Shown: positions 1-13,100, counted from the stretch's first letter. The stretch: 64,000 nucleotides of DNA from Auanema rhodensis (GCA_964057225.1 OZ059894.1:21978476-22042475); one strand, 5' to 3'. The notes: a model not told the origin generated them from the sequence alone. Translations and numbers: made by a program.

Positions 1-99
1 CCTGAAGAATTAATTTTTTCGTTGAATAACATTGTCCATCGTCTTTGCCTTAAAAAAAGGAATCTAAAAACATCTACTTTTTGCTAAATTATTTTGAAA

Positions 100-111
100 T
101 TTTTCGAAAAA
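100..111. other. TTTTTCGAAAAA palindrome in A/T-tract-rich segment
   Basis: A perfect 12-bp palindrome within a longer run of alternating A- and T-tracts (97-117 in the first monomer). It recurs every 351 bp and is nearly invariant; a rare variant has AAAAAGTTTTG just downstream (for example in the monomers starting at 14743 and 18955). Tracts like these are often intrinsically bent and can bind AT-hook proteins, but that is inference here. Confidence 0.8.
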
Positions 112-138
112 ATTTTTGTCAAAATGTTTTTGGAAGCA

Positions 139-166
139 ATGTTGAGTGTACATGGAAACTCAACAT
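139..166. other. inverted repeat, 9-bp arms, 10-nt loop
   Basis: ATGTTGAGT at 139-147 is the reverse complement of ACTCAACAT at 158-166, separated by 10 nt. It recurs in almost every monomer. A T166C variant (CAACACAC) shortens the arms to 8 bp in several subfamilies. A competing pairing of AGTGTA with TACACT overlaps it. No function is known. Confidence 0.8.
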
Positions 167-249
167 ACACTAATGCATCATTTTTCAAACGAACATAACT
201 AATTTTTTTATCAAGCGTTTCTCAATGTAGTATAGTGCATTTGATGCGG

Positions 250-300
250 ATTTTTAAGCTGCGTCGATCTGTGTTATCAAATTTGCGCTAGCTTAAAAAT
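250..300. other. large dyad with nested hairpin, 11-bp outer arms
   Basis: ATTTTTAAGCT at 250-260 is the perfect reverse complement of AGCTTAAAAAT at 290-300. Inside the 29-nt spacer, ATCTG (267-271) can pair with CAGAT (278-282) in monomers carrying TCAGAT; the first two copies carry TCAAAT instead and lose that inner stem. Variants that hit the outer arms (A250T with T255C, A256G, A295C, A295T) are not compensated in the opposite arm, so the data do not show selection on the stem itself. Confidence 0.8.
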
Positions 301-308
301 GCACCGAG

Positions 309-339
309 ATATCAACTGATATAAGTTCACACTTATATC
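309..339. other. tandem small dyads (6-bp and 8-bp arms)
   Basis: ATATCA (309-314) pairs with TGATAT (317-322) across 2 nt, and overlapping it GATATAAG (318-325) pairs perfectly with CTTATATC (332-339) across a 6-nt loop. The common GTTTAC variant changes only the loop. The ACAAATATCC variant of domain D disrupts the right arm. The single transposon-like insertion of the window (35073) lies in the left arm of the 8-bp hairpin. Confidence 0.8.
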
Positions 340-351
340 CTCGATTTTCAC

Positions 352-702
352 CCTGAAGAATTAATTTTTTCGTTGAATAACATTGTCCATCGTCTTTGCC
401 TTAAAAAAAGGAATCTAAAAACATCTACTTTTTGCTAAATTATTTTGAAATTTTTCGAAAAAATTTTTGTCAAAATGTTTTTGGAAGCAATGTTGAGTGT
501 ACATGGAAACTCAACATACACTAATGCATCATTTTTCAAACGAACATAACTAATTTTTTTATCAAGTGTTTCTCAATGTAGTATAGTGCATTCGATGCGG
601 ATTTTTAAGCTGCGTCGATCTGTGTTATCAAATTTGCGCTAGCTTAAAAATGCACCGAGATATCAACTGATATAAGTTCACACTTATATCCTCGATTTTC
701 AC
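352..702. repeat. representative 351-bp monomer (anatomy)
   Basis: This full copy serves as a reference. Using positions within the monomer: 1-60 carries an AATTAATT palindrome (8-15) and a TTTCGTTG motif (17-24). The stretch at 97-117 is a run of A- and T-tracts centred on TTTTTCGAAAAA. A stem-loop lies at 139-166, a large dyad with a nested smaller dyad at 250-300, and paired small dyads at 309-339. The length is divisible by three (3 x 117), so reading frames stay in register between copies, but every frame contains stops. The length is close to two nucleosome repeats, common for satellites; that relation is inference only. Confidence 0.9.
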
Positions 703-3700
703 CCTGAAGAATTAATTTTTTCGTTGAATAACATTGTCCATCGTCTTTGCCTTAAAAACAGGAATCTAAAAACATCTACTTTTTGCTAAATTATTTTGAA
801 ATTTTTCGAAAAAATTTTTGTCAAAATGTTTTTGGAAGCAATGTTGAGTGTACATGGGAACTCAACATACACTAATGCATCATTTTTCAAACGATCATAA
901 CTAATTTTTGTATTAAGCGTTTCTCAATGTAGTATAGTGCATTCGATGCGGATTTTTAAGCTGCGTCGATCTGTGTTATCAGATTTGCGCTAGCTTAAAA
1001 ATGCACCGAGATATCAACTGATGTAAGTTCACACTTATATCCTCGATTTTCACCCTGAAGAATTAATTTTTTCGTTGAATAACATTGTCCATCGTCTTTG
1101 CCTTGAAAAAAGGAATCTAAAAACATCTACTTTTTGCTAAATTATTTTGAAATTTTTCGAAAAAATTTTTGTCAAAATGTTTTTGGAAGCAATGTTGAGT
1201 GTACATGGAAACTCAACATACACTAATGCATCATTTTTCAAACGATCATAACTAATTTTTGTATCAAACGTTTCTCAATGTAGTATAGTGCATTCGATGC
1301 GGATTTTTAAGCTGCGTCGATCTGTGGTATCAGATTTGCGCTAGCTTAAAAATGCACCGAGATATCAACTGATATAAGTTCACACTTATATCCTCGATTT
1401 TCACCCTGAAGAATTAATTTTTTCGTTGAATAACATTGTCCATCGTCTTTGCCTTGAAAAAAGGAATCTAAAAACATCTACTTTTTGCTGAATTATTTTG
1501 AAATTTTTCGAAAAAATTTTTGTCAAAATGTTTTTGGAAGCAATGTTGAGTGTACATGGAAACTCAACATACACTAATGCATCATTTTTCAAACGATCAT
1601 AACTAATTTTTGTATCAAGCGTTTCTTGATGTAGTATAGTGCATTCGATGCGGATTTTTAAGCTGCGTCGATCTGTGTTATCAGATTTGCGCTAGCTTAA
1701 AAATGCACCGAGATATCAACTGATATAAGTTCACACTTATATCCTCGATTTTCACCCTGAAGAATTAATTTTTTCGTTGAATAACATTGTCCATCGTCTT
1801 TGCCTTGAAAAATGGAAACTAAAAACATCTACTTTTTGCTAAATTATTTTGAAATTTTTCGAAAAAATTTTTGTCAAAATGTTTTTGGAAGCAATGTTGA
1901 GTTTACATGGAAACTCAACACACACTAATGCATCATTTTTCAAACGATCATAACTAATTTGTGTATTAAGCGTTTCTCAATCTAGTATAGTGCATTCGAT
2001 GCGGATTTTTAAGCTGCGTCGATCTGTGTTATCAGATTTGCGCTAGCTTAAAAATGCACCGAGATATCAACTGATATAAGTTCACACATATATCCTCGAT
2101 TTTCACCCTGAAGAATTAATTTTTTCGTTGAATAACATTGTCCATCGTCTTTGCCTTAAAAAAAGGAATCTAAAAACATCTACTTTTTGCTAAATTATCT
2201 TGAAATTTTTCGAAAAAATTTTTGTCAAAATGTTTTTGGAAGCAATGTTGAGTGTACATGGAAACTCAACATACACTAATGCATCATTTTTCAAACGATC
2301 ATAACTAATTTTTGTATCAAACGTTTCTCAATGTAGTATAGTGCATTCGATGCGGATTTTTAAGCTGCGTCGATCTGTGTTATCAGATTTGCGCTAGCTT
2401 AAAAATGCACCGAGATATCAACTGATACAAGTTCACACTTATATCCTCGATTTTCACCCTGAAGAATTAATTTTTTCGTTGAATAACATTGTCCATCGTC
2501 TTTGCCTTGGAAAAAGGAATCTAAAAACATCTACTTTTTGCTGAATTATTCTGAAATTTTTCGAAAAAATTTTTGTCAAAATGTTTTTGGAAGCAATGTT
2601 GAGTGTACATGGAAACTCAACATACACTAATGCATCATTTTTCAAACGATCATAACTAATTTTTGTATTAAGCGTTTCTCAATGTAGTATAGTGCATTCG
2701 ATGCGGATTTTTAAGCTGCGTCGAACTGTGTTATCAGATTTGCGCTAGCTTAAAAATGCACCGAGATATCAACTGATATAAGTTTACACTTATATCCTCG
2801 ATTTTCACCCTGAAGAATTAATTTTTTCGTTGAATAACATTGTCCATCGTCTTTGCCTTGAAAAAAGAAATCTAAAAACATCTACTTTTTGCTAAATTAT
2901 TTTGAAATTTTTCGAAAAAATTTTTGTCAAAATGTTTTTGGAAGCAATGTTGAGTGTACATGGAAACTCAACATACACTAATGCATCATTTTTCAAACGA
3001 TCATAACTAATTTTTGTATTAAGCGTTTCTCAATGTAGTATAGTGCATTCGATGCGGATTTTTAAGCTGCGTCGATCTGTGTTATCAGATTTGCGCTAGC
3101 TTAAAAATGCACCGAGATATCAACTGATATAAGTTCACACTTATATCCTCTATTTTCACCCTGAAGAATTAATTTTTTCGTTGAATAACATTGTCCATCG
3201 TCTTTGCCTTAAAAAAAGGAATCTAAAAACATCTACTTTTTGCTAAATTATTTTGAAATTTTTCGAAAAAATTTTTGTCAAAATGTTTTTGGAAGCAATG
3301 TTGAGTGTACATGGAAACTCAACATACACTAATGCATCATTTTTCAAACGATCATAACTAATTTGTGTATTAAGCGTTTCTTAATGTAGTATAGTGCATT
3401 CGATGCGGATTTTTAAGCTGCGTCGATCTGTGTTATCAGATTTGCGCTAGCTTAAAAATGCACCGAGATATCAACTGATATAAGTTCACACTTATATCCT
3501 CGATTTTCACCCTGAAGAATTAATTTTTTCGTTGAATAACATTGTCTATCGTCTTTGCCTTGAAAAATGGAATCTAAAAACATCTACTTTTTGCTAAATT
3601 ATTTTGAAATTTTTCGAAAAAATTTTTGTCAAAATGTTTTTGGAAGCAATGTTGAGTGTACATGGAAACTCAACATACACTAATGCATCATTTTTCAAAC

Positions 3701-6700
3701 GATCATAACTAATTTTTGTATCAAGCGTTTCTTGATGTAGTATAGTGCATTCGATGCGGATTTTTAAGCTGCGTCGATCTGTGTTATCAGATTTGCGCTA
3801 GCTTAAAAATGCACCGAGATATCAACTGATATAAGTTCACACTTATATCCTCGATTTTCACCCTGAAGAATTAATTTTTTCGTTGAATAACATTGTCCAT
3901 CGTCTTTGCCTTGGAAAAAGGAATCTAAAAACATCTACTTTTTGCTGAATTATTCTGAAATTTTTCGAAAAAATTTTTGTCAAAATGTTTTTGGAAGCAA
4001 TGTTGAGTGTACATGGAAACTCAACATACACTAATGCATCATTTTTCAAACGATCATAACTAATTTTTGTATTAAGCGTTTCTCAATGTAGTATAGTGCA
4101 TTCGATTCGGATTTTTAAGCTGCGTCGAACTGTGTTATCAGATTTGCGCTAGCTTAAAAATGCACCGAGATATCAACTGATATAAGTTTACACTTATATC
4201 CTCGATTTTCACCCTGAAGAATTAATTTTTTCGTTGAATAACATTGTCCATCGTCTTTGCCTTGAAAAAAGAAATCTAAAAACATCTACTTTTTGCTAAA
4301 TTATTTTGAAATTTTTCGAAAAAATTTTTGTCAAAATGTTTTTGGAAGCAATGTTGAGTGTACATGGAAACTCAACATACACTAATGCATCATTTTTCAA
4401 ACGATCATTACTAATTTTTGTATTAAGCGTTTCTCAATGTAGTATAGTGCATTCGATGCGGATTTTTAAGCTGCGTCGATCTGTGTTATCAGATTTGCGC
4501 TAGCTTAAAAATGCACCGAGATATCAACTGATATAAGTTCACACTTATATCCTCGATTTTCACCCTGAAGAATTAATTTTTTCGTTGAATAACATTGTCT
4601 ATCGTCTTTGCCTTGAAAAATGGAATCTAAAAACATCTACTTTTTGCTAAATTATTTTGAAATTTTTCGAAAAAATTTTTGTCAAAATGTTTTTGGAAGC
4701 AATGTTGAGTGTACATGGAAACTCAACATACACTAATGCATCATTTTTCAAACGATCATAACTAATTTTTGTATCAAGCGTTTCTTGATGTAGTATAGTG
4801 CATTCGATGCGGATTTTTAAGCTGCGTCGATCTGTGTTATCAGATTTGCGCTAGCTTAAAAATGCACCGAGATATCAACTGATATAAGTTCACACTTATA
4901 TCCTCGATTTTCACCCTGAAGAATTAATTTTTTCGTTGAATAACATTGTCCATCGTCTTTGCCTTAAAAAAAGGAATCTAAAAACATCTACTTTTTGCTA
5001 AATTATTTTGAAATTTTTCGAAAAAATTTTTGTCAAAATGTTTTTGGAAGCAATGTTGAGTGTACATGGGAACTCAACATACACTAATGCATCATTTTTC
5101 AAACGATCATAACTAATTTGTGTATTAAGCGTTTCTCAATGTAGTATAGTGCATTCGATGCGGATTTTTAAGCTGCGTCGATCTGTGTTATCAGATTTGC
5201 GCTAGCTTAAAAATGCACCGAGATATCAACTGATATAAGTTTACACTTATATCCTCGATTTTCACCCTGAAGAATTAATTTTTTCGTTGAATAACATTGT
5301 CCATCGTCTTTGCCTTAAAAAAAGGAATCTAAAAACATCTACTTTTTGCTAAATTATTTTGAAATTTTTCGAAAAAATTTTTGTCAAAATGTTTTTGGAA
5401 GCAATGTTGAGTGTACATGGAAACTCAACATACACTAATGCATCATTTTTCAAACGATCATAACTAATTTGTTTATTAAGCGTTTCTCAATGTAGTATAG
5501 TGCATTCGATGCGGATTTTTAAGCTGCGTCGATCTGTGTTATCAGATTTGCGCTAGCGTAAAAATGCACCGAGATATCAACTGATATAAGTTCACACTTA
5601 TATCCTCGATTTTCACCCTGAAGAATTTATTTTTTCGTTGAATAACATTGTCTATCGTCTTTGCCTTGAAAAATGGAATCTAAAAACATCTACTTTTTGC
5701 TAAATTATTTTGAAATTTTTCGAAAAAATTTTTGTCAAAATGTTTTTGGAAGCAATGTTGAGTGTACATGGAAACTCAACATACACTAATGCATCATTTT
5801 TCAAACGATCATAACTAATTTGTGTATCAAGCGTTTCTTGATGTAGTATAGTGCATTCGATGCGGATTTTTAAGCTGCGTCGATCTGTGTTATCAGATTT
5901 GCGCTAGCTTAAAAATGCACCGAGATATCAACTGATATAAGTTCACACTTATATCCTCGATTTTCACCCTGAAGAATTTATTTTTTCGTTGAATAACATT
6001 GTCTATCGTCTTTGCCTTGAAAAATGGAATCTAAAAACATCTACTTTTTGCTAAATTATTTTGAAATTTTTCGAAAAAATTTTTGTCAAAATGTTTTTGG
6101 AAGCAATGTTGAGTGTACATGGAAACTCAACATACACTAATGCATCATTTTTCAAACGATCATAACTAATTTTTGTATCAAGCGTTTCTTGATGTAGTAT
6201 AGTGCATTCGATGCGGATTTTTAAGCTGCGTCGATCTGTGTTATCAGATTTGCGCTAGCTTAAAAATGCACCGAGATATCAACTGATATAAGTTCACACT
6301 TATATCCTCGATTTTCACCCTGAAGAATTAATTTTTTCGTTGAATAACATTGTCCATCGTCTTTGCCTTAAAAAAAGGAATCTAAAAACATCTACTTTTT
6401 GCTAAATTATTTTGAAATTTTTCGAAAAAATTTTTGTCAAAATGTTTTTGGAAGCAATGTTGAGTGTACATGGAAACTCAACATACACTAATGCATCATT
6501 TTTCAAACGATCATAACTAATTTGTTTATTAAGCGTTACTCAATGTAGTATAGTGCATTCGATGCGGATTTTTAAGCTGCGTCGATCTGTGTTATCAGAT
6601 TTGCGCTAGCGTAAAAATGCACCGAGATATCAACTGATATAAGTTCACACTTATATCCTCGATTTTCACCCTGAAGAATTTATTTTTTCGTTGAATAACA

Positions 6701-7020
6701 TTGTCTATCGTCTTTGCCTTGAAAAATGGAATCTAAAAACATCTACTTTTTGCTAAATTATTTTGAAATTTTTCGAAAAAATTTTTGTCAAAATGTTTTT
6801 GGAAGCAATGTTGAGTGTACATGGAAACTCAACATACACTAATGCATCATTTTTCAAACGATCATAACTAATTTTTGTATCAAGCGTTTCTTGATGTAGT
6901 ATAGTGCATTCGATGCGGATTTTTAAGCTGCGTCGATCTGTGTTATCAGATTTGCGCTACCTTAAAAATGCACCGAGATATCAACTGATATAAGTTCACA
7001 CTTATATCCTCGATTTTCAC

Positions 7021-10000
7021 CCTGAAGAATTAATTTTTTCGTTGAATAACATTGTCTATCGTCTTTGCCTTGAAAAATGGAATCTAAAAACATCTACTTT
7101 TTGCTAAATTATTTTGAAATTTTTCGAAAAAATTTTTGTCAAAATGTTTTTGGAAGCAATGTTGAGTGTACATGGAAACTCAACATACACTAATGCATCA
7201 TTTTTCAAACGATCATAACTAATTTTTGTATCAAGCGTTTCTTGATGTAGTATAGTGCATTCGATGCGGATTTTTAAGCTGCGTCGATCTGTGTTATCAG
7301 ATTTGCGCTAGCTTAAAAATGCACCGAGATATCAACTGATATAAGTTCACACTTATATCCTCGATTTTCACCCTGAAGAATTAATTTTTTCGTTGAATAA
7401 CATTGTCTATCGTCTTTGCCTTGAAAAATGGAAACTAAAAACATCTACTTTTTGCTAAATTATTTTGAAATTTTTCGAAAAAATTTTTGTCAAAATGTTT
7501 TTGGAAGCAATGTTGAGTGTACATGGAAACTCAACATACACTAATGCATCATTTTTCAAACGATCATAACTAATTTTTGTATCAAGCGTTTCTTGATGTA
7601 GTATAGTGCATTCGATGCGGATTTTTAAGCTGCGTCGATCTGTGTTATCAGATTTGCGCTAGCTTAAAAATGCACCGAGATATCAACTGATATAAGTTCA
7701 CACTTATATCCTCGATTTTCACCCTGAAGAATTAATTTTTTCGTTGAATAACATTGTCCATCGTCTTTGCCTTAGAAACAGGAATCTAAAAACATCTACT
7801 TTTTGCTAAAATATTTTGAAATTTTTCGAAAAAATTTTTGTCAAAATGTTTTTGGAAGCAATGTTGAGTGTACATGGAAACTCAACACACACTAATGCAT
7901 CATTTTTCAAACGATCATAACTAATTTTTGTATTAAGCGTTTCTCAATAATGTATAGTGCATTCGATGCGGATTTTTAAGCTGCGTCGATCTGTGTTATC
8001 AGATTTGCGCTAGCTTAAAAATGCACCGAGATATCAACTGATATAAGTTCACACTTATATCCTCGATTTTCACCCTGAAGAATTAATTTTTTCGTTGAAT
8101 AACATTGTCTATCGTCTTTGCCTTGAAAAATGGAATCTAAAAACATCTACTTTTTGCTAAATTATTTTGAAATTTTTCGAAAAAATTTTTGTCAAAATGT
8201 TTTTGGAAGCAATGTTGAGTGTACATGGAAACTCAACATACACTAATGCATCATTTTTCAAACGATCATAACTAATTTTTGTATCAAGCGTTTCTTGATG
8301 TAGTATAGTGCATTCGATGCGGATTTTTAAGCTGCGTCGATCTGTGTTATCAGATTTGCACTAGCTTAAAAATGCACCGAGATATATACTGATATAAGTT
8401 CACACTTATATCCTCGATTTTCACCCTGAAGAATTAATTTTTTCGTTGAATAACATTGTCCATCGTCTTTGCCTTAAAAAAAGGAATCTAAAAACATCTA
8501 CTTTTTGCTAAATTATTTTGAAATTTTTCGAAAAAATTTTTGTCAAAATGTTTTTGGAAGCAATGTTGAGTGTACATGGAAACTCAACATACACTAATGC
8601 ATCATTTTTCAAACGATCATAACTAATTTTTGTATCAAGCGTTTCTTGATGTAGTATAGTGCATTCGATGCGGATTTTTAAGCTGCGTCGATCTGTGTTA
8701 TCAGATTTGCGCTACCTTAAAAATGCACCGAGATATCAACTGATATAAGTTCACACTTATATCCTCGATTTTCACCCTGAAGAATTAATTTTTTCGTTGA
8801 ATAACATTGTCTATCGTCTTTGCCTTGAAAAATGGAATCTAAAAACATCTACTTTTTGCTAAATTATTTTGAAATTTTTCGAAAAAATTTTTGTCAAAAT
8901 GTTTTTGGAAGCAATGTTGAGTGTACATGGAAACTCAACATACACTAATGCATCATTTTTCAAACGATCATAACTAATTTTTGTATCAAGCGTTTCTTGA
9001 TGTAGTATAGTGCATTCGATGCGGATTTTTAAGCTGCGTCGATCTGTGTTATCAGATTTGCGCTAGCTTAAAAATGCACCGAGATATCAACTGATATAAG
9101 TTCACACTTATATCCTCGATTTTCACCCTGAAGAATTAATTTTTTCGTTGAATAACATTGTCTATCGTCTTTGCCTTGAAAAATGGAAACTAAAAACATC
9201 TACTTTTTGCTAAATTATTTTGAAATTTTTCGAAAAAATTTTTGTCAAAATGTTTTTGGAAGCAATGTTGAGTGTACATGGAAACTCAACATACACTAAT
9301 GCATCATTTTTCAAACGATCATAACTAATTTTTGTATCAAGCGTTTCTTGATGTAGTATAGTGCATTCGATGCGGATTTTTAAGCTGCGTCGATCTGTGT
9401 TATCAGATTTGCGCTAGCTTAAAAATGCACCGAGATATCAACTGATATAAGTTCACACTTATATCCTCGATTTTCACCCTGAAGAATTAATTTTTTCGTT
9501 GAATAACATTGTCCATCGTCTTTGCCTTAGAAACAGGAATCTAAAAACATCTACTTTTTGCTAAAATATTTTGAAATTTTTCGAAAAAATTTTTGTCAAA
9601 ATGTTTTTGGAAGCAATGTTGAGTGTACATGGAAACTCAACACACACTAATGCATCATTTTTCAAACGATCATAACTAATTTTTGTATTAAGCGTTTCTC
9701 AATAATGTATAGTGCATTCGATGCGGATTTTTAAGCTGCGTCGATCTGTGTTATCAGATTTGCGCTAGCTTAAAAATGCACCGAGATATCAACTGATATA
9801 AGTTCACACTTATATCCTCGATTTTCACCCTGAAGAATTAATTTTTTCGTTGAATAACATTGTCTATCGTCTTTGCCTTGAAAAATGGAATCTAAAAACA
9901 TCTACTTTTTGCTAAATTATTTTGAAATTTTTCGAAAAAATTTTTGTCAAAATGTTTTTGGAAGCAATGTTGAGTGTACATGGAAACTCAACATACACTA

Positions 10001-10179
10001 ATGCATCATTTTTCAAACGATCATAACTAATTTTTGTATCAAGCGTTTCTTGATGTAGTATAGTGCATTCGATGCGGATTTTTAAGCTGCGTCGATCTGT
10101 GTTATCAGATTTGCGCTAGCTTAAAAATGCACCGAGATATCAACTGATATAAGTTCACACTTATATCCTCGATTTTCAC
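7021..10179. repeat. five-monomer higher-order repeat (1755 bp)
   Basis: Monomers at 7021, 7372, 7723 and 8074 correspond in order to those at 8776, 9127, 9478 and 9829. They share GGAAACT in the second and TTAGAAACAGG with AAAATATTTT and CTCAATAATG in the third. The preceding monomers both end in GCTACCTT. Private changes in the 8074 copy (TTGCACTAG, ATATATACTG) postdate the duplication. Confidence 0.75.
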
Positions 10180-13100
10180 CCTGAAGAATTAATTTTTTCG
10201 TTGAATAACATTGTCCATCGTCTTTGCCTTAAAAAAAGGAATCTAAAAACATCTACTTTTTGCTAAATTATTTTGAAATTTTTCGAAAAAATTTTTGTCA
10301 AAATGTTTTTGGAAGCAATGTTGAGTGTACATGGGAACTCAACATACACTAATGCATCATTTTTCAAACGATCATAACTAATTTGTGTATTAAGCGTTTC
10401 TCAATGTAGTATAGTGCATTCGATGCGGATTTTTAAGCTGCGTCGATCTGTGTTATCAGATTTGCGCTAGCTTAAAAATGCACCGAGATATCAACTGATA
10501 TAAGTTTACACTTATATCCTCGATTTTCACCCTGAAGAATTAATTTTTTCGTTGAATAACATTGTCCATCGTCTTTGCCTTAAAAAAAGGAATCTAAAAA
10601 CATCTACTTTTTGCTAAAATATTTTGAAATTTTTCGAAAAAATTTTTGTCAAAATGTTTTTGGAAGCAATGTTGAGTGTACATGGAAACTCAACATACAC
10701 TAATGCATCATTTTTCAAACGATCATAACTAATTTGTGTATTAAGCGTTTCTCAATGTAGTATAGTGCATTCGATGCGGATTTTTAAGCTGCGTCGATCT
10801 GTGTTATCAGATTTGCGCTAGCTTAAAAATGCACCGAGATATCAACTGATATAAGTTTACACTTATATCCTCGATTTTCACCCTGAAGAATTAATTTTTT
10901 CGTTGAATAACATTGTCCATCGTCTTTGCCTTAAAAAAAGGAATCTAAAAACATCTACTTTTTGCTAAATTATTTTGAAATTTTTCGAAAAAATTTTTGT
11001 CAAAATGTTTTTGGAAGCAATGTTGAGTGTACATGGAAACTCAACATACACTAATGCATCATTTTTCAAACGATCATAACTAATTTGTGTATTAAGCGTT
11101 TCTCAATGTAGTATAGTGCATTCGATGCGGATTTTTAAGCTGCGTCGATCTGTGTTATCAGATTTGCGCTAGCTTAAAAATGCACCGAGATATCAACTGA
11201 TATAAGTTTACACTTATATCCTCGATTTTCACCCTGAAGAATTAATTTTTTCGTTGAATAACATTGTCCATCGTCTTTGCCTTAAAAAAAGGAATCTAAA
11301 AACATCTACTTTTTGCTAAATTATTTTGAAATTTTTCGAAAAAATTTTTGTCAAAATGTTTTTGGAAGCAATGTTGAGTGTACATGGAAACTCAACATAC
11401 ACTAATGCATCATTTTTCAAACGATCATAACTAATTTGTTTATTAAGCGTTTCTCAATGTAGTATAGTGCATTCGATGCGGATTTTTAAGCTGCGTCGAT
11501 CTGTGTTATCAGATTTGCGCTAGCTTAAAAATGCACCGAGATATCAACTGATATAAGTTCACACTTATATCCTCGATTTTCACCCTGAAGAATTTATTTT
11601 TTCGTTGAATAACATTGTCTATCGTCTTTGCCTTGAAAAATGGAATCTAAAAACATCTACTTTTTGCTAAATTATTTTGAAATTTTTCGAAAAAATTTTT
11701 GTCAAAATGTTTTTGGAAGCAATGTTGAGTGTACATGGAAACTCAACATACACTAATGCATCATTTTTCAAACGATCATAACTAATTTTTGTATCAAGCG
11801 TTTCTTGATGTAGTATAGTGCATTCGATGCGGATTTTTAAGCTGCGTCGATCTGTGTTATCAGATTTGCGCTACCTTAAAAATGCACCGAGATATCAACT
11901 GATATAAGTTCACACTTATATCCTCGATTTTCACCCTGAAGAATTAATTTTTTCGTTGAATAACATTGTCCATCGTCTTTGCCTTAAAAAAAGGAATCTA
12001 AAAACATCTACTTTTTGCTAAATTATTTTGAAATTTTTCGAAAAAATTTTTGTCAAAATGTTTTTGGAAGCAATGTTGAGTGTACATGGAAACTCAACAT
12101 ACACTAATGCATCATTTTTCAAACGATCATAACTAATTTGTTTATTAAGCGTTTCTCAATGTAGTATAGTGCATTCGATGCGGATTTTTAAGCTGCGTCG
12201 ATCTGTGTTATCAGATTTGCGCTAGCTTAAAAATGCACCGAGATATCAACTGATATAAGTTCACACTTATATCCTCGATTTTCACCCTGAAGAATTTATT
12301 TTTTCGTTGAATAACATTGTCTATCGTCTTTGCCTTGAAAAATGGAATCTAAAAACATCTACTTTTTGCTAAATTATTTTGAAATTTTTCGAAAAAATTT
12401 TTGTCAAAATGTTTTTGGAAGCAATGTTGAGTGTACATGGAAACTCAACATACACTAATGCATCATTTTTCAAACGATCATAACTAATTTTTGTATCAAG
12501 CGTTTCTTGATGTAGTATAGTGCATTCGATGCGGATTTTTAAGCTGCGTCGATCTGTGTTATCAGATTTGCGCTAGCTTAAAAATGCACCGAGATATCAA
12601 CTGATATAAGTTCACACTTATATCCTCGATTTTCACCCTGAAGAATTAATTTTTTCGTTGAATAACATTGTCCATCGTCTTTGCCTTAGAAACAGGAATC
12701 TAAAAACATCTACTTTTTGCTAAAATATTTTGAAATTTTTCGAAAAAATTTTTGTCAAAATGTTTTTGGAAGCAATGTTGAGTGTACATGGAAACTCAAC
12801 ACACACTAATGCATCATTTTTCAAACGATCATAACTAATTTTTGTATTAAGCGTTTCTCAATAATGTATAGTGCATTCGATGCGGATTTTTAAGCTGCGT
12901 CGATCTGTGTTATCAGATTTGCGCTAGCTTAAAAATGCACCGAGATATCAACTGATATAAGTTCACACTTATATCCTCGATTTTCACCCTGAAGAATTAA
13001 TTTTTTCGTTGAATAACATTGTCTATCGTCTTTGCCTTGAAAAATGGAATCTAAAAACATCTACTTTTTGCTAAATTATTTTGAAATTTTTCGAAAAAAT

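Larger units (their letters stand above)
1..4914. repeat. array domain A: heterogeneous monomers (14 copies)
   Basis: Copies here are the most mixed of the window. The first two carry GAACAT and TCAAAT. Others carry TTGAAAAAAGG, TATCAAACG or GCTGAATT variants that are otherwise mainly found at the far right of the window. Monomers starting at 2458 and 2809 share private variants (TTGGAAAAAGG with ATTCTG; AAAAAAGAAAT) with those starting at 3862 and 4213, a 1404-bp (four-monomer) spacing. Confidence 0.75.

Noticed and set aside
17-33. True CENP-B box
   Set aside because: Only the left half agrees; the CGGG core required for binding is absent. It is kept only as a low-interest lead.
1401-1592. 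63-codon minus-strand open frame recurring in many monomers (for example 1401, 2454, 3858 and many in 50240-63418)
   Set aside because: It exists only where satellite substitutions remove stops. A86G turns a TAG into CAG, and C37T reintroduces a TAG (as in the monomer at 19657). Most monomers are closed, there is no promoter or start context, and the variation follows satellite subfamilies, so it is not a gene.
4306-4503. 65-codon plus-strand open frame
   Set aside because: It is opened by a single change (GATCATTACT instead of GATCATAACT) in one monomer; equivalent copies have a stop. It is chance coding potential.
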